A DNA stretch of 34,904 bases from Paracidovorax anthurii (GCF_003269065.1 NZ_QLTA01000059.1:1-34904); one strand, 5' to 3'. Shown: positions 15,937 to 24,708, numbered from the stretch's first letter. The notes: generated by a model from the sequence alone, not told the origin. A program made the numbers and translations.

Positions 15937-16755
15937 ATGAAACTGCATATCGTCCCCGCCCGCGCCGGCCTGGAATGGGTCCGCCTCGGCATCCGCGTGT
16001 TCTGGCGCCAGCCGATGGCGCTGTCGGCGCTCTTCTTCCTCACCATGGCCTCGATGTCCATCGCCACGCTGCTGCCGCTCGTGGGGCCGGCCGTGGCGCT
16101 CGCGCTGCTGCCCGCCGCCACCCTGGCGATGATGGTGGCGGCGGGTGATGCCACGCAGGGCCGCTTTCCCACGCCGGCGCTGCTGCTGGTGGCCTTCCGC
16201 ACCGGGCGCCAGCGCCTGCGCGCCATGCTGGTGCTGGGCGCACTCTATGCGCTGGGCTTCCTCGCGGTGATGGGCCTGTCGGCCCTGATGGACGGCGGCC
16301 AGTTCGCCCGGGTCTATCTGGGCGGCGAAGAACTCACGCGCGAGATGGCCGAGATGCCGGAGTTCCAGGCTGCCATGTGGATCGCCCTCGGGCTCTACCT
16401 GCCGCTGTCGCTGCTGTTCTGGCACGCGCCGGGGCTGGTGCACTGGCACGGCGTGCCGCCGGTGAAGGCGCTGTTCTTCAGCATCGTGGCCTGCCTGCGC
16501 AATTTCTGGGCCTTCGCCGTGTACGGCCTCGCGTGGACCGGCGTGTTCCTCGGCGCGGGCATCGCGGCCAGCGTGGCCGTGACGCTGCTGGCCTTCATGG
16601 GGCTGGGCAACGTGCTGGCGGCCGGCATCATGGTGGGCACGGCCATGCTGCTCGCGGCGATGTTCTTCACCTCGGTGGTGTTCTCGTTCCGCGATTGCTT
16701 CGAGCCGCCCGAGCGCATGGCCGCGATGGACGGCGGCGACGGCGCCACGGCCTGA
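15937..16755 (+). CDS. BPSS1780-like integral membrane protein
   Basis: A 272-residue inner-membrane protein with about six hydrophobic helices. It opens with MKLHIVPARAGLEWVRLGI, where VPARxGxxWxxxG is the hallmark of the BPSS1780 family, followed by WRQPMALSALFFL. Later hydrophobic blocks include LPLVGPAVALALLPA and VLGALYALGFLAVMGL, and a conserved KALFFSIVACLRNFWAF. Function unknown. The 218 bp before it contain only a weak GCTTG/CAAGC hairpin (15907-15923) and no clear promoter, so co-transcription from thrB remains possible. Confidence 0.87.
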   Translation: MKLHIVPARAGLEWVRLGIRVFWRQPMALSALFFLTMASMSIATLLPLVGPAVALALLPAATLAMMVAAGDATQGRFPTPALLLVAFRTGRQRLRAMLVLGALYALGFLAVMGLSALMDGGQFARVYLGGEELTREMAEMPEFQAAMWIALGLYLPLSLLFWHAPGLVHWHGVPPVKALFFSIVACLRNFWAFAVYGLAWTGVFLGAGIAASVAVTLLAFMGLGNVLAAGIMVGTAMLLAAMFFTSVVFSFRDCFEPPERMAAMDGGDGATA

Positions 16756-16850
16756 CGCGCCCGCCGCCGGCAGGCGGCCACGGCCCACGGCCGACCCAAC
16801 GGCGCGCGCATGGCCACGCCCGCCGAGCATCCGCCGCGCGCCCGGCCTCC

Positions 16851-16915
16851 GTCACCCCGACGTCACCCGGGCGTCATGGAACGGTCAAATCTGTGTCATC
16901 GCGTATTCCTAGCAT
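16851..16915 (+). promoter_or_regulatory. Multi-unit Pho box and -10 of the PhoX gene
   Basis: GTCA occurs at 16851, 16862, 16873, 16884 and 16895, five units at exactly 11-bp spacing, the repeat period of PhoB half-sites (consensus CTGTCAT, 11-bp repeat). The last unit ends at 16899 and TAGCAT follows at 16910-16915, 10 bp later, the spacing expected for a PhoB-dependent -10 without a -35 box. Transcription would begin near 16922, leaving a leader of about 114 nt. Confidence 0.82.
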
Positions 16916-17035
16916 TCCGGACGGAGGCAGGCCCGGATTCCGCGGCCTCCCCGCCCGAGAGGCCCGCGCCCGCGTCCGCAGCAGCGGATCCGCGCCGCGG
17001 CGGCCACACCGCAGACCGACACACCCGGAACCACG

Positions 17036-18982
17036 ATGTCCCACACCCCGATGCCCTCCCGCCGCAAGGCCCTGCAACTCCTGGCCGGCGTGCCGCTGCT
17101 GCCCCTGGGGGCCAGCGCGTCCGCATCCCTGCTGGCCGCCTGCGGTGGCGGCAGCGATACCGCCAGCTTCGTCTCGGCCAGCTTCAGCCCGATGTCGGCC
17201 CCCTCGCTCGCCAACCCCGCCGCGATGGCCACGACCACCGTCGGCTCGACCCTGAACGTGAAGTTCAGCAACAACGCGGTCCAGAGCTACCAGCTCGCCT
17301 ACCAGCCGTTCTTCATCACCGGCGACCGCGTCTCCAACGGCAGCGGCGGCACCATCCTGGCCGGCGGCTACGTGGACATCAACAACCAGCCCATCATCGA
17401 CACCACCGTGGCCGGCAAGGAGCGCCAGTTCTTCTCCGACTCGCCCGACGGCACCTCGCTGCTGACCGTGCCCAACGCGAAGGTGGACGGCGTGAAGGGC
17501 AACACCGTGTTCGCCGTGGTGCAGTTCGAATACACCACCTGGGCCCAGGACGGCAAGACCGACATGTACGGCAAGCTGCCCTCGCCCATCGCCGTGCTCA
17601 CGCTCGACCAGGACCCCTCCACCGGCAAGCTCGCGCTGGTGAAGTACTTCAACGTGGACACCTCCAAGGTGCACGGCCTGTGGATCACCTGCGGCGCGAG
17701 CCTCTCGCCCTGGGGCACGCACCTCTCCAGCGAGGAGTACGAGCCCGATGCCTTCACCGCCGCCTCCAGCGCGCAGTTCAAGGCCTACAGCAAGAACCTC
17801 TACGGCAGCGAGACGGCCGCCAACCCCTACCACTACGGCCACATGCCCGAGGTGACCGTGAACGCCGACGGCACGGCCTCCATCAAGAAGCACTTCTGCA
17901 TGGGCCGCATCTCCCATGAGCTGGTGCAGGTGATGCCCGACCAGCGCACCGCGCTGATGGGCGACGACGCCACCAACAGCGCCTATTTCGTCTTCGTGGC
18001 CGACAAGGAGAAGGACCTGTCCTCCGGCACGCTGTACGCCGCCAAGGTGGGCGCCGGCTTCTCGATCGACCCGGCCGCCAATTCGGCCGCCCCGCTCACC
18101 TGGATCAAGCTGGGCTCGGCCACCAGCGCCGAGATCGAACGGCTCGCCAGCACGCTCAAGCCCACGGACATCATGACCGTGACCAGCACCGACCCGCAGG
18201 ACACGAGCTACACGAAGATCGTCGCCAACGGCAAGACCGAGTGGATCAAGATCAACGCCGGCATGGAGAAGGCCGCCGCCTTCCTGGAGACGCACCGCTA
18301 CGCCGCCTTCGTCGGCGCCAGCATGGGCTTCACCAAGATGGAAGGCACCACGGTCAACGCCAAGGACAAGATCGCCTACTCGGCACTGCAGAACGTGCAG
18401 ACCTCGATGGTGGCGGGCAATGCCGCCAACGTGCCGGGCAACGGCATCTCGGTGCCCAAGCAGCTCGTCGCCGGCGCCGTGATGGCCCTCAACCTGCGCG
18501 GCGGCCAGAAGGACACCCAGGGCAACGCCATCAACAGCGACTGGATGCCCGTGGACACCAAGGCCCTGCTGGCCGGCCAGGACATCGCCGCCGACGCGCT
18601 GGGCAACACCGCCAACCCCGACAACATCGCCAACCCGGACAACCTGAAGTTCTCCGAGAAGCTGCGGACGCTCTTCATCGGCGAGGACAGCAGCCAGCAC
18701 GTGAACAACTTCCTGTGGGCCTACAACGTGGACACGAAGCAGCTCGCGCGCGTCATGTCGGTGCCGGCGGGCGGTGAATCCACGGGCCTGCATGCGGTGG
18801 ACGAGATCAACGGCTTCACCTACATCATGAGCAACTTCCAGCACGCCGGCGACTGGGGCAGCATCCATGCCAAGGTGAAGGACACGCTCGACCCGCTGCT
18901 GCGCGCCAACTACAAGGACAAGTTCGGCTCCGCCGTGGGCTACCTGACCGGCACCCCGCAGCAGATGAAGCTCAGCGCCTGA
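17036..18982 (+). CDS. phoX: PhoX-family alkaline phosphatase, Tat-exported
   Basis: A 648-residue PhoX-type (DUF839) alkaline phosphatase. The N-terminus is a Tat signal, SRRKALQLLAGVPLL (from residue 6), ending in LLAACGGG, so a lipobox-like Cys could make it a Tat lipoprotein. Family features include WITCGASLSPWGTHLSSEEY, GHMPEVTV, MGRISHELV, AYFVFVADKEKD and GSTGLHAV-like ESTGLHAVDE. PhoX enzymes use calcium/iron to release phosphate from organic esters under phosphate starvation. The upstream Pho box fits this role. The start at 17036 is kept; an ATG at 17051 is an alternative closer to the RR motif. A strong terminator follows. Confidence 0.93.
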   Translation: MSHTPMPSRRKALQLLAGVPLLPLGASASASLLAACGGGSDTASFVSASFSPMSAPSLANPAAMATTTVGSTLNVKFSNNAVQSYQLAYQPFFITGDRVSNGSGGTILAGGYVDINNQPIIDTTVAGKERQFFSDSPDGTSLLTVPNAKVDGVKGNTVFAVVQFEYTTWAQDGKTDMYGKLPSPIAVLTLDQDPSTGKLALVKYFNVDTSKVHGLWITCGASLSPWGTHLSSEEYEPDAFTAASSAQFKAYSKNLYGSETAANPYHYGHMPEVTVNADGTASIKKHFCMGRISHELVQVMPDQRTALMGDDATNSAYFVFVADKEKDLSSGTLYAAKVGAGFSIDPAANSAAPLTWIKLGSATSAEIERLASTLKPTDIMTVTSTDPQDTSYTKIVANGKTEWIKINAGMEKAAAFLETHRYAAFVGASMGFTKMEGTTVNAKDKIAYSALQNVQTSMVAGNAANVPGNGISVPKQLVAGAVMALNLRGGQKDTQGNAINSDWMPVDTKALLAGQDIAADALGNTANPDNIANPDNLKFSEKLRTLFIGEDSSQHVNNFLWAYNVDTKQLARVMSVPAGGESTGLHAVDEINGFTYIMSNFQHAGDWGSIHAKVKDTLDPLLRANYKDKFGSAVGYLTGTPQQMKLSA

Positions 18983-19056
18983 CATCCCCCAGGCGAGCGG
19001 GCGACCTCCCCGGAGGAGCCCGCCCAGGCCCCCGCCCCCTCCGGCGGGGCCGCACG

Positions 19057-19080
19057 GCGAGGCGCATGCCTCGCTTTTTT
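19057..19080 (+). terminator. Intrinsic terminator of the PhoX gene
   Basis: GCGAGGC-gcat-GCCTCGC with a perfect 7-bp stem followed by six T (19075-19080). Confidence 0.92.
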
Positions 19081-19163
19081 CATGGCCGGGCCGCCCCAAG
19101 ATGAAAAACGTCCCCTTGGGGGGCAGCGCCCCCGCGTAGCGGGGAAGCGTGGGGGCCATTTTT
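19081..19163. repeat. Intergenic repeat, copy A
   Basis: Begins CATGGCCGGGCCGCCCCAAG, has CCCCTTGGGG and CCCCGCGTAGCGGGG hairpins inside, and ends GCGTGGGGGCC followed by a T run. Nearly identical to copy C at 31972-32058 and directly followed by the shorter copy B. Internal dyads plus the T run would let it act as an extra terminator. Confidence 0.8.
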
Positions 19164-19235
19164 CATGGCCGGGCCGCCCCACAAGAAAGCGCCCCCTCGG
19201 GGGCCGCGAGGAAGCGTGGAGGCCCTTTTTCCTGG
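19164..19235. repeat. Intergenic repeat, copy B (shortened, tandem)
   Basis: Starts with the same CATGGCCGGGCCGCCCCA as copy A and ends AAGCGTGGAGGCC plus a T run, but the middle is shorter and diverged (CCCCCTCGGGGG). It lies head-to-tail behind copy A. Confidence 0.72.
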
Positions 19236-19320
19236 CGGCGCGCGCCAGGGCCGCCGTGCGCCTGGCACAGCCGGCATTGCAGGAAAAACAGGCTCCATGT
19301 CGGTGTCCCTGCTGCACAAT

Positions 19321-19341
19321 TTGCTATTTTTATAATAGCAA
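19321..19341. repeat. AT-rich mini-palindrome
   Basis: TTGCTATT-TTTAT-AATAGCAA, perfect 8-bp arms in a GC-rich setting. Related to the palindrome at 918-942; such elements recur in Comamonadaceae intergenic DNA (recollection, not checked). Confidence 0.55.
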
Positions 19342-19413
19342 CCAACTCTGCATCGGCAGGCCTCGCGGGGGGCCACGTCGGCCGCACCGGGTCGAAAGAC
19401 CGTCCGGCCGGAG

Positions 19414-19440
19414 ATGATAATTAATCTCATTCTTATAATG
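19414..19440 (+). promoter_or_regulatory. Fur-like site and -10 box of the imelysin operon
   Basis: TGATAATTAATCTCATTC resembles a Fur box (TGATAAT-t-AATCTCA, 5 of 7 symmetric positions in the 7-1-7 form). It runs into a perfect TATAAT at 19434-19439. No good -35 was seen. Bound Fur would cover the promoter, as expected for iron repression of the operon that follows. The leader would be about 200 nt. Confidence 0.55.
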
Positions 19441-19646
19441 CCCTCGCTCATCGCCGTGCGCGGTGGACGCGGGTCGGGAGGGACCCGCCCCGCCGCACGC
19501 CGCCGGGCGACCGGGGCCATCCATTGCGCCCCGGCTCCACATCCCGCGCCGTCCACCATCGCGTCCACGCCGCGCTGCCCCCGGGCACGCGGGCGCCGGG
19601 CCGCCATCGGCGCCTTTTCTCTCATCGTTCACCACCAGGAGATGCC

Positions 19647-20870
19647 ATGACCACCGCCCCGTTCAAAACCACCGTCCTCGCCGGCCTGCTGGCCATCGCC
19701 GCGCTTGGCGCCACGGGGGTGGCTCGGGCACAAGGTCCGCAGGGCGGCGCGGCTGGCGCCACCGCCTCCGCGGCGACCGCCGCCGCCACGCCCGCCACCG
19801 TGGCGGCGCACTATGCCGCGCTGGTGCACGCGAACTACGAGGACACCCTGGCCGCCGCGCGCACGATGCGCACGGCCATCCAGGCCTTCACCGCCAAGCC
19901 CTCGGTGGAGACGCTCGCCGAGGCCCGCAAGACCTGGCTGGCCGCGCGCGAGTTCTACGGCCAGACCGAGGCCTTCCGCTTCTACGGCGGCCCCATCGAC
20001 GACGACAAGGGCCCCGAGGGCCAGATCAACGCCTGGCCCATGGACGAGTCCTATGTGGACAGCGTGGAAGGCAAGCCGAACGCGGGCCTGATCAACAACC
20101 GCAAGTTCGCCATCACCAAGAAGAACCTCGCGGCGCAGAACGAGCGCGGCGGCGAGGAGAACGTCGCCACCGGCTGGCACGCCATCGAATTCCTGCTGTG
20201 GGGCCAGGACCTCTCCGAGACCGGCCCCGGCGACCGCAACTTCGAGGACTTCGTGGACGGCAAGGCCCCCAATGCCGACCGCCGCCGCCAGTACCTGAAC
20301 GTGGTCACCGACCTGCTCATCGACGACCTCGCCTTCCTCTCCAAATCCTGGGACCCCAAGGCCAAGAACAACTACCGCGCCAAGTTCGCGCGCGGCGGCA
20401 CGGAGTCGGTGCGCAAGATACTGGTGGGCCTGGGCTCGCTGTCGCGCGGCGAACTGGCGGGCGAGCGGCTGGAGGTGGCGCTCAACAGCCAGGACCAGGA
20501 GGACGAGCACTCCTGCTTCTCCGACAACACCCACCGCGACGCGGTGACCAACGCGCTGGGCATCCAGAACGTGTGGCTCGGCCGGTACAAGCGCGCCGAC
20601 GGCAGCGTGCTGCAGGGGCCGTCGCTGCGCGACCTCGTGGCCGCCAAGGACGCGGCGCTGGCCGACAGGACCAGCCGGCAGATCGCTGCCTCGCTGGCCG
20701 CCACCGAGGGCATCCAGGCGCCGTTCGACCGCGAGATCATCGGCGGCAGCGATGCGCCGGGCCGCCAGCGCATCCAGAAGGCCATCGACAGCCTCACGCA
20801 GCAGAGCAAGGACCTGGTGGAGGCCGCCAACGCCATCGGCATCACCAAGCTGACCCTCGTGCAACCCTGA
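19647..20870 (+). CDS. Imelysin-family protein (IrpA-like), exported
   Basis: A 407-residue imelysin-family (peptidase M75) protein. The signal peptide spans about residues 1-29 (LLAIAALGATGVARAQ), followed by an Ala/Thr-rich linker and the helical domain TVAAHYAALVHANYEDT. The family GxHxxE motif is present as GWHAIEFLLWGQD at residues 176-188. Imelysins are iron-regulated periplasmic or envelope proteins linked to iron uptake; the proteolytic role is doubtful. GGAG lies 8 nt before the ATG. First gene of an operon with a di-heme protein, a second imelysin and DUF1513, behind a Fur-like promoter. Confidence 0.93.
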   Translation: MTTAPFKTTVLAGLLAIAALGATGVARAQGPQGGAAGATASAATAAATPATVAAHYAALVHANYEDTLAAARTMRTAIQAFTAKPSVETLAEARKTWLAAREFYGQTEAFRFYGGPIDDDKGPEGQINAWPMDESYVDSVEGKPNAGLINNRKFAITKKNLAAQNERGGEENVATGWHAIEFLLWGQDLSETGPGDRNFEDFVDGKAPNADRRRQYLNVVTDLLIDDLAFLSKSWDPKAKNNYRAKFARGGTESVRKILVGLGSLSRGELAGERLEVALNSQDQEDEHSCFSDNTHRDAVTNALGIQNVWLGRYKRADGSVLQGPSLRDLVAAKDAALADRTSRQIAASLAATEGIQAPFDREIIGGSDAPGRQRIQKAIDSLTQQSKDLVEAANAIGITKLTLVQP

Positions 20871-20896
20871 CCGCCCCGGCCTTGCCCGCATCCCCC

Positions 20897-22366
20897 ATGC
20901 CCTTCCTGCCAGCTTTCACCCGCCGGGGCGCCCTGCGCCTGGCGGCGGCCAGCGCCGGGGTCCTCGCCGCCACCGGCCTGGTGGTGGCCGACGCGCCCTC
21001 CGATCCCCTGGGCGAGAAGACCGGCGGCAACACCACCGTGTATGCCACCGGCCGCAACGCCTTCTCGTTCCCCGCGGCCAACCTCGACGATGCCGAGCGC
21101 ACGCGCTTCGTCATCGGCAACTCGTTCTTCAAGCGCAACTGGGTGGAGGCGCCCGCCTCCACCAAGGCGCGCGACGGCCTGGGCCCGCACTTCATCGCGC
21201 GCTCGTGCGGCGGCTGCCACGTGCAGGACGGCCGGGGCGAGCCGCCCGAGATCTTCAACCGCCTGGGCGAGACCCGGGACCCCACGGTCTCGCTGCTCAT
21301 CCGCCTGTCCATCCCCGGCACCGACGCGCACGGCGGCCCCCGCCACGATCCGGTGTACGGCGACCAGTTCAACAACGCCGCCATCACCGGCGTGAAGCCG
21401 GAGGGGCGCGTCACCCTGCGCTACGACACCATCGAAGGGCGCTTCGCCGACGGCACGCCCTACACCCTGCTCAAGCCCCGCTACGGCTTCGCCGACCTGG
21501 GCTACGGCCCCATGCACCCCGAGGTGATGGTGAGCCCGCGCATCGCGCCGCAGATCATCGGCGTGGGCCTGCTGGAGGCCATCGACGAGGCCGACATCCT
21601 CGCCAACGCGGCCGACCAGGCCGCCGCGCCCGGCCCCATCAAGGGCACGCCCAACCGCGTCTGGGACGCCCCCTCGGGCCGCATGATGCTCGGCCGCTTC
21701 GGATGGAAGGCCAACGTGGCCACCATCGCCCACCAGAGCGGCGGCGCCTTCCTGGGCGACATGGGCATCACCTCGCGCCATTTCGCCCAGGAAACCTGCA
21801 CGCCCGCGCAGAAGGACTGCCTCGCCGCGCCCAGCGGCAAGAGCGCGGACCGCCAGGGCCAGCCCGGGGTGGAGATCGACGACAAGACCCTGGGCGACGT
21901 GGTCTTCTACCAGGCGGTGCTCGCGCCGCCCGCGCGCCGCGACGTGAACGACGCCGCCGTGCTGCGCGGCCAGGCCCTCTTCGCCCAGGCCCAGTGCGCC
22001 GCCTGCCACCGCCCGAGCTACGTCACCAAGGAAGGCCCGTTCCCGCGCCTCACCAGCAAGGCGCTGTCCGGCCAGCGCATCTGGCCCTACACCGACATGC
22101 TGCTGCACGACATGGGCGAAGGGCTGGCCGACGGCCGACCGGACTTCCAGGCCAACGGCCGCCAATGGAAGACGCCGCCGCTCTGGGGCACCGGCCTGAT
22201 CCAGGACGTGAACGGCCACACCCGCCTGCTGCACGACGGCCGCGCGCGCGGCGTGCTGGAGGCCATCCTCTGGCACGGCGGCGAGGCCGAAGACGCCAGG
22301 CAGAACGTGCTCAGGATGGACAAGGCCGACCGCGACGCACTCGTGAAATTCGTCGAATCGCTATGA
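20897..22366 (+). CDS. Di-heme oxidoreductase (DUF1111, cytochrome-c-peroxidase-like)
   Basis: A 489-residue exported protein of the DUF1111 di-heme oxidoreductase family (also annotated thiol oxidoreductase). Two c-type heme motifs are visible: CGGCH at residues 104-108 and CAACH at 367-371. The signal region has FTRRGALRLAAASAGVLAATG; the paired Arg looks Tat-like, unusual for a cytochrome c, whose heme is attached after Sec export. Other family marks are GLGPHFIARSCGGCH and HDGRARGVLEAILWHGGEA near the C-terminus. The reading frame is open far upstream, so the start (20897, weak ribosome site) is chosen by the signal peptide. Its stop overlaps the next ATG. Confidence 0.9.
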   Translation: MPFLPAFTRRGALRLAAASAGVLAATGLVVADAPSDPLGEKTGGNTTVYATGRNAFSFPAANLDDAERTRFVIGNSFFKRNWVEAPASTKARDGLGPHFIARSCGGCHVQDGRGEPPEIFNRLGETRDPTVSLLIRLSIPGTDAHGGPRHDPVYGDQFNNAAITGVKPEGRVTLRYDTIEGRFADGTPYTLLKPRYGFADLGYGPMHPEVMVSPRIAPQIIGVGLLEAIDEADILANAADQAAAPGPIKGTPNRVWDAPSGRMMLGRFGWKANVATIAHQSGGAFLGDMGITSRHFAQETCTPAQKDCLAAPSGKSADRQGQPGVEIDDKTLGDVVFYQAVLAPPARRDVNDAAVLRGQALFAQAQCAACHRPSYVTKEGPFPRLTSKALSGQRIWPYTDMLLHDMGEGLADGRPDFQANGRQWKTPPLWGTGLIQDVNGHTRLLHDGRARGVLEAILWHGGEAEDARQNVLRMDKADRDALVKFVESL

Positions 22367-23541
22367 CACACCACCTCCCGCAATCCCCCCTCGCCCGCCC
22401 GCTCCGGGCCTCCCGCGCCCTGGCGGGCCTCGCGGCGCTGGCGGCGCTTTCGCTGGCGGCGGGCGCCCTGCCCGCGCATGCCCAGGCCCAGGCCCGCCCT
22501 GCCGCCGCGGCCCCGGCCGCGCCGCTGCCGGCCTGGCAGCACGACGCCGTGCCGTTCTACGACACCACCCACGCGCTGCAGAGCCTCTATGCCCACTGGG
22601 CCCTGCCCCGCGCGCGCGAGTTCGCCGCCGCCGCCCAGGCGCTGCCGCCCGCGCTGCGCACGCTGTGCGAGGCGCCGGCCCCCGGCGATGCCGCGCTGGA
22701 GCCGGCCCGCGACGCGTGGCGCGCGGCCATGCTGGCCTGGGAGCGCCTGGGCGCCGTCGCAGTCGGCCCGGTCATCGCGCGGCGCACGCAGCGGCAGATC
22801 GACTTCGCCCCCGCCCGCCCGCAGCTCATCGAGCGCGCCATCAAGGCCCAGCCCCAGGGCGCCAAGGCGTTCGAGCGCATCGGCACGCCCGCCAAGGGCC
22901 TGCCCGCGCTCGAATGGCTGCTCTGGACCCAGCCCGCCGCGCCGCGCGGCCCCGCCTGCGCCTATGCGGTCGAGGTGGCCCTGGACGTGGAGCGCGAGGC
23001 CCAGGCCCTGCAGGCGGCCTTCGCCGAAGCCGCCACCACCGACTGGGGCGCCGAGGACCAGCAGGAGCGGTCCACCCAGGCCATGGGCGAATTCATCAAC
23101 CAGTGGGTGGGCGGCATCGAGCGCCTGCGCTGGGCGCACATGGAGAAACCCCTGCGCGCCGCCCAGGGCACGCGCGCGCCCGACTACCCGCGCGCCGCGA
23201 GCGGCCTCACCGCCGCCGCCTGGATGGCCGAATGGCACACCCTGCGCGGCCTGACCGTGCAGGCAGAAGGCACGCCCCTCGCGGCCCCGGGCCAGGGCCT
23301 GGTGCCGCTGGAGACCTATCTGCGCGGCCGGGGCCTGAACCCCCTGGCCGACCAGCTGCGCGCCACGGCCCTGCGCATCGACGCCGCCATGGCCGCGGTG
23401 GAAAAGGCCGGGCCGGACAAGGGCGCGGCACAGGTACGGCAGGCCTCGCGGGACCTTGCCACGCTCAAGCGCCTGGCCGAGGCCGAGGTGGCGCCGGCCC
23501 TGCAGGTGAGTATCGGCTTCTCCGACGCCGATGGTGACTGA
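22363..23541 (+). CDS. Second imelysin-family protein, exported
   Basis: A 392-residue imelysin-like protein. Signal peptide to about residue 41 (ALAALSLAAGALPAHAQA). The helical domain contains ARDAWRAAMLAWERLGAVAVGP and RQIDFAP. The position of the family GxHxxE motif reads GLPALEWLLW, so the His is replaced and the Glu kept, as in many second imelysins of such clusters. The ATG at 22363 overlaps the di-heme stop (ATGA), and the 3' end overlaps the DUF1513 gene, so it is firmly inside the operon. It probably works with the first imelysin and the di-heme protein in envelope iron handling. Confidence 0.9.
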   Translation: MTHHLPQSPLARPLRASRALAGLAALAALSLAAGALPAHAQAQARPAAAAPAAPLPAWQHDAVPFYDTTHALQSLYAHWALPRAREFAAAAQALPPALRTLCEAPAPGDAALEPARDAWRAAMLAWERLGAVAVGPVIARRTQRQIDFAPARPQLIERAIKAQPQGAKAFERIGTPAKGLPALEWLLWTQPAAPRGPACAYAVEVALDVEREAQALQAAFAEAATTDWGAEDQQERSTQAMGEFINQWVGGIERLRWAHMEKPLRAAQGTRAPDYPRAASGLTAAAWMAEWHTLRGLTVQAEGTPLAAPGQGLVPLETYLRGRGLNPLADQLRATALRIDAAMAAVEKAGPDKGAAQVRQASRDLATLKRLAEAEVAPALQVSIGFSDADGD

Positions 23542-24703
23542 ACCCATGGCAACGCCGCTCCCCCCCTACCCACCCCTCTCCCGGCGCGATGCCCTGCGGA
23601 TCGCCGCGGGCCTGGGCCTCGCGGTGCCGCTGTGCGGCGCCCGGGCCGCCTCGCCGGCGCAGCCGCTGCGGCTGGCCGCCGCGTGGCAGCAGGGCGATGG
23701 CGGCTATCGCATCGGCGTGCTCGAAGCCCGGCCCGGCCAGGGCGCGCCCCTGCGCACCGTGCACGCCCTGGAAATCCCCACGCGCGCCCACGGCCTGTGC
23801 GCCCTGCCCGACGGCAGCATCGTCGCCGCCGCGCGCCGGCCCGGCGACTGGCTGCTGCGCTGGTGGCCCGGCGAGGCGCGCGAGCCGGTGTGGCACTGGA
23901 CGGACGGCGGTCGCTCGTTCAACGGCCACGTGATCGCCCACCCGGACGGGCGCACGCTCTACAGCACCGAGACCGACGCCGACACCGGCCGCAGCTTCGT
24001 CGCGCAGCGCGACGCGGCCCGCCTCGAAACGCGGCAGGAGTGGCCCACCCACGGCATCGACGCGCACGAGCTGATCTGGGACCGGCGCACGCCCTCGGGC
24101 GGCGCCCCGACCCTGCTGGTGGCCAACGGCGGCGTGCCCACCGCGCCCGAGACCGGCCGCGTCAAGCGCGCGCTGGACACCATGGACTCCTCGATCGCCC
24201 GGCTCCACGGCCAGACCGGGGAGCTGCTGGGCCAATGGCGGCTGGACGACCGGCGCCTGAGCCTGCGGCACCTGGCGTGGGCCCCCTCGGGCACGGTGCT
24301 CGGCATCGCCCTGCAGGCCGAGCACGACACCGCCGCCACCAAGGACACGGCCCCCGTGCTGGCCCTGTTCGACGGACAGGCCCTGCGCGTGGCGTCATCG
24401 CCCCGGCCCCTCGAATCCAGCCTGCACGGCTACGGCGGCAGCATCGCCGCCACGCCCCGGGGCTGGGCCGTGAGCTGCCCGCGCGCGCAGGGCATCGCCA
24501 CCTTCTCCGCCCAGGGCGAATGGCAAGGGCTGGTGCCGCTGCCGGAAGTCTGCGCGCTGGCCGTGCAGGACCGCTCGCTGTGGGCGGCCGGCCTGGAGCA
24601 CAGCCTGGAGGACGCGCGCGCCGCCGATCCCCGGCCCCACCCCCACGGCGCGGAACTGGCCGGGGCGCGCATCGACAACCACTGGGTGCTGGCCCGGCGC
24701 TGA
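23531..24703 (+). CDS. DUF1513 domain protein, Tat-exported
   Basis: A 390-residue protein of the DUF1513 family, predicted beta-propeller-like. A Tat signal LSRRDALRIAAGLGLAVPL is present (RR at residues 18-19), ending near GARAAS. Family blocks include TRAHGLCALPDGSIVAAARR, GHVIAHPDGRTLYSTE, HELIWD, and RLSLRHLAWAPSG. The ATG at 23531 lies inside the imelysin gene (11-nt overlap); an ATG at 23546 is an alternative. Members occur with imelysins and DUF1111 proteins in iron-regulated clusters; the exact role is unknown. Last gene, converging on uvrD. Confidence 0.92.
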   Translation: MVTEPMATPLPPYPPLSRRDALRIAAGLGLAVPLCGARAASPAQPLRLAAAWQQGDGGYRIGVLEARPGQGAPLRTVHALEIPTRAHGLCALPDGSIVAAARRPGDWLLRWWPGEAREPVWHWTDGGRSFNGHVIAHPDGRTLYSTETDADTGRSFVAQRDAARLETRQEWPTHGIDAHELIWDRRTPSGGAPTLLVANGGVPTAPETGRVKRALDTMDSSIARLHGQTGELLGQWRLDDRRLSLRHLAWAPSGTVLGIALQAEHDTAATKDTAPVLALFDGQALRVASSPRPLESSLHGYGGSIAATPRGWAVSCPRAQGIATFSAQGEWQGLVPLPEVCALAVQDRSLWAAGLEHSLEDARAADPRPHPHGAELAGARIDNHWVLARR

Positions 24704-24708
24704 GCGCG

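Larger units (their letters stand above)
18983..19646. other. Gene-free stretch with terminator, repeats and iron-type promoter
   Basis: A 664-bp stretch with no supportable gene. In order it holds the PhoX terminator (19057-19080), two copies of an intergenic repeat (19081-19163 and 19164-19235), an AT-rich palindrome TTGCTATT-TTTAT-AATAGCAA (19321-19341), and an AT-rich promoter with a Fur-like sequence (19414-19440) for the imelysin operon. The last 200 bp before the imelysin ATG are GC-rich leader with no recognised structure. Confidence 0.7.

Noticed and set aside
16874-19159. A long minus-strand open frame opposite the PhoX gene
   Set aside because: Shadow of PhoX; it would also run through the Pho box and the PhoX terminator.
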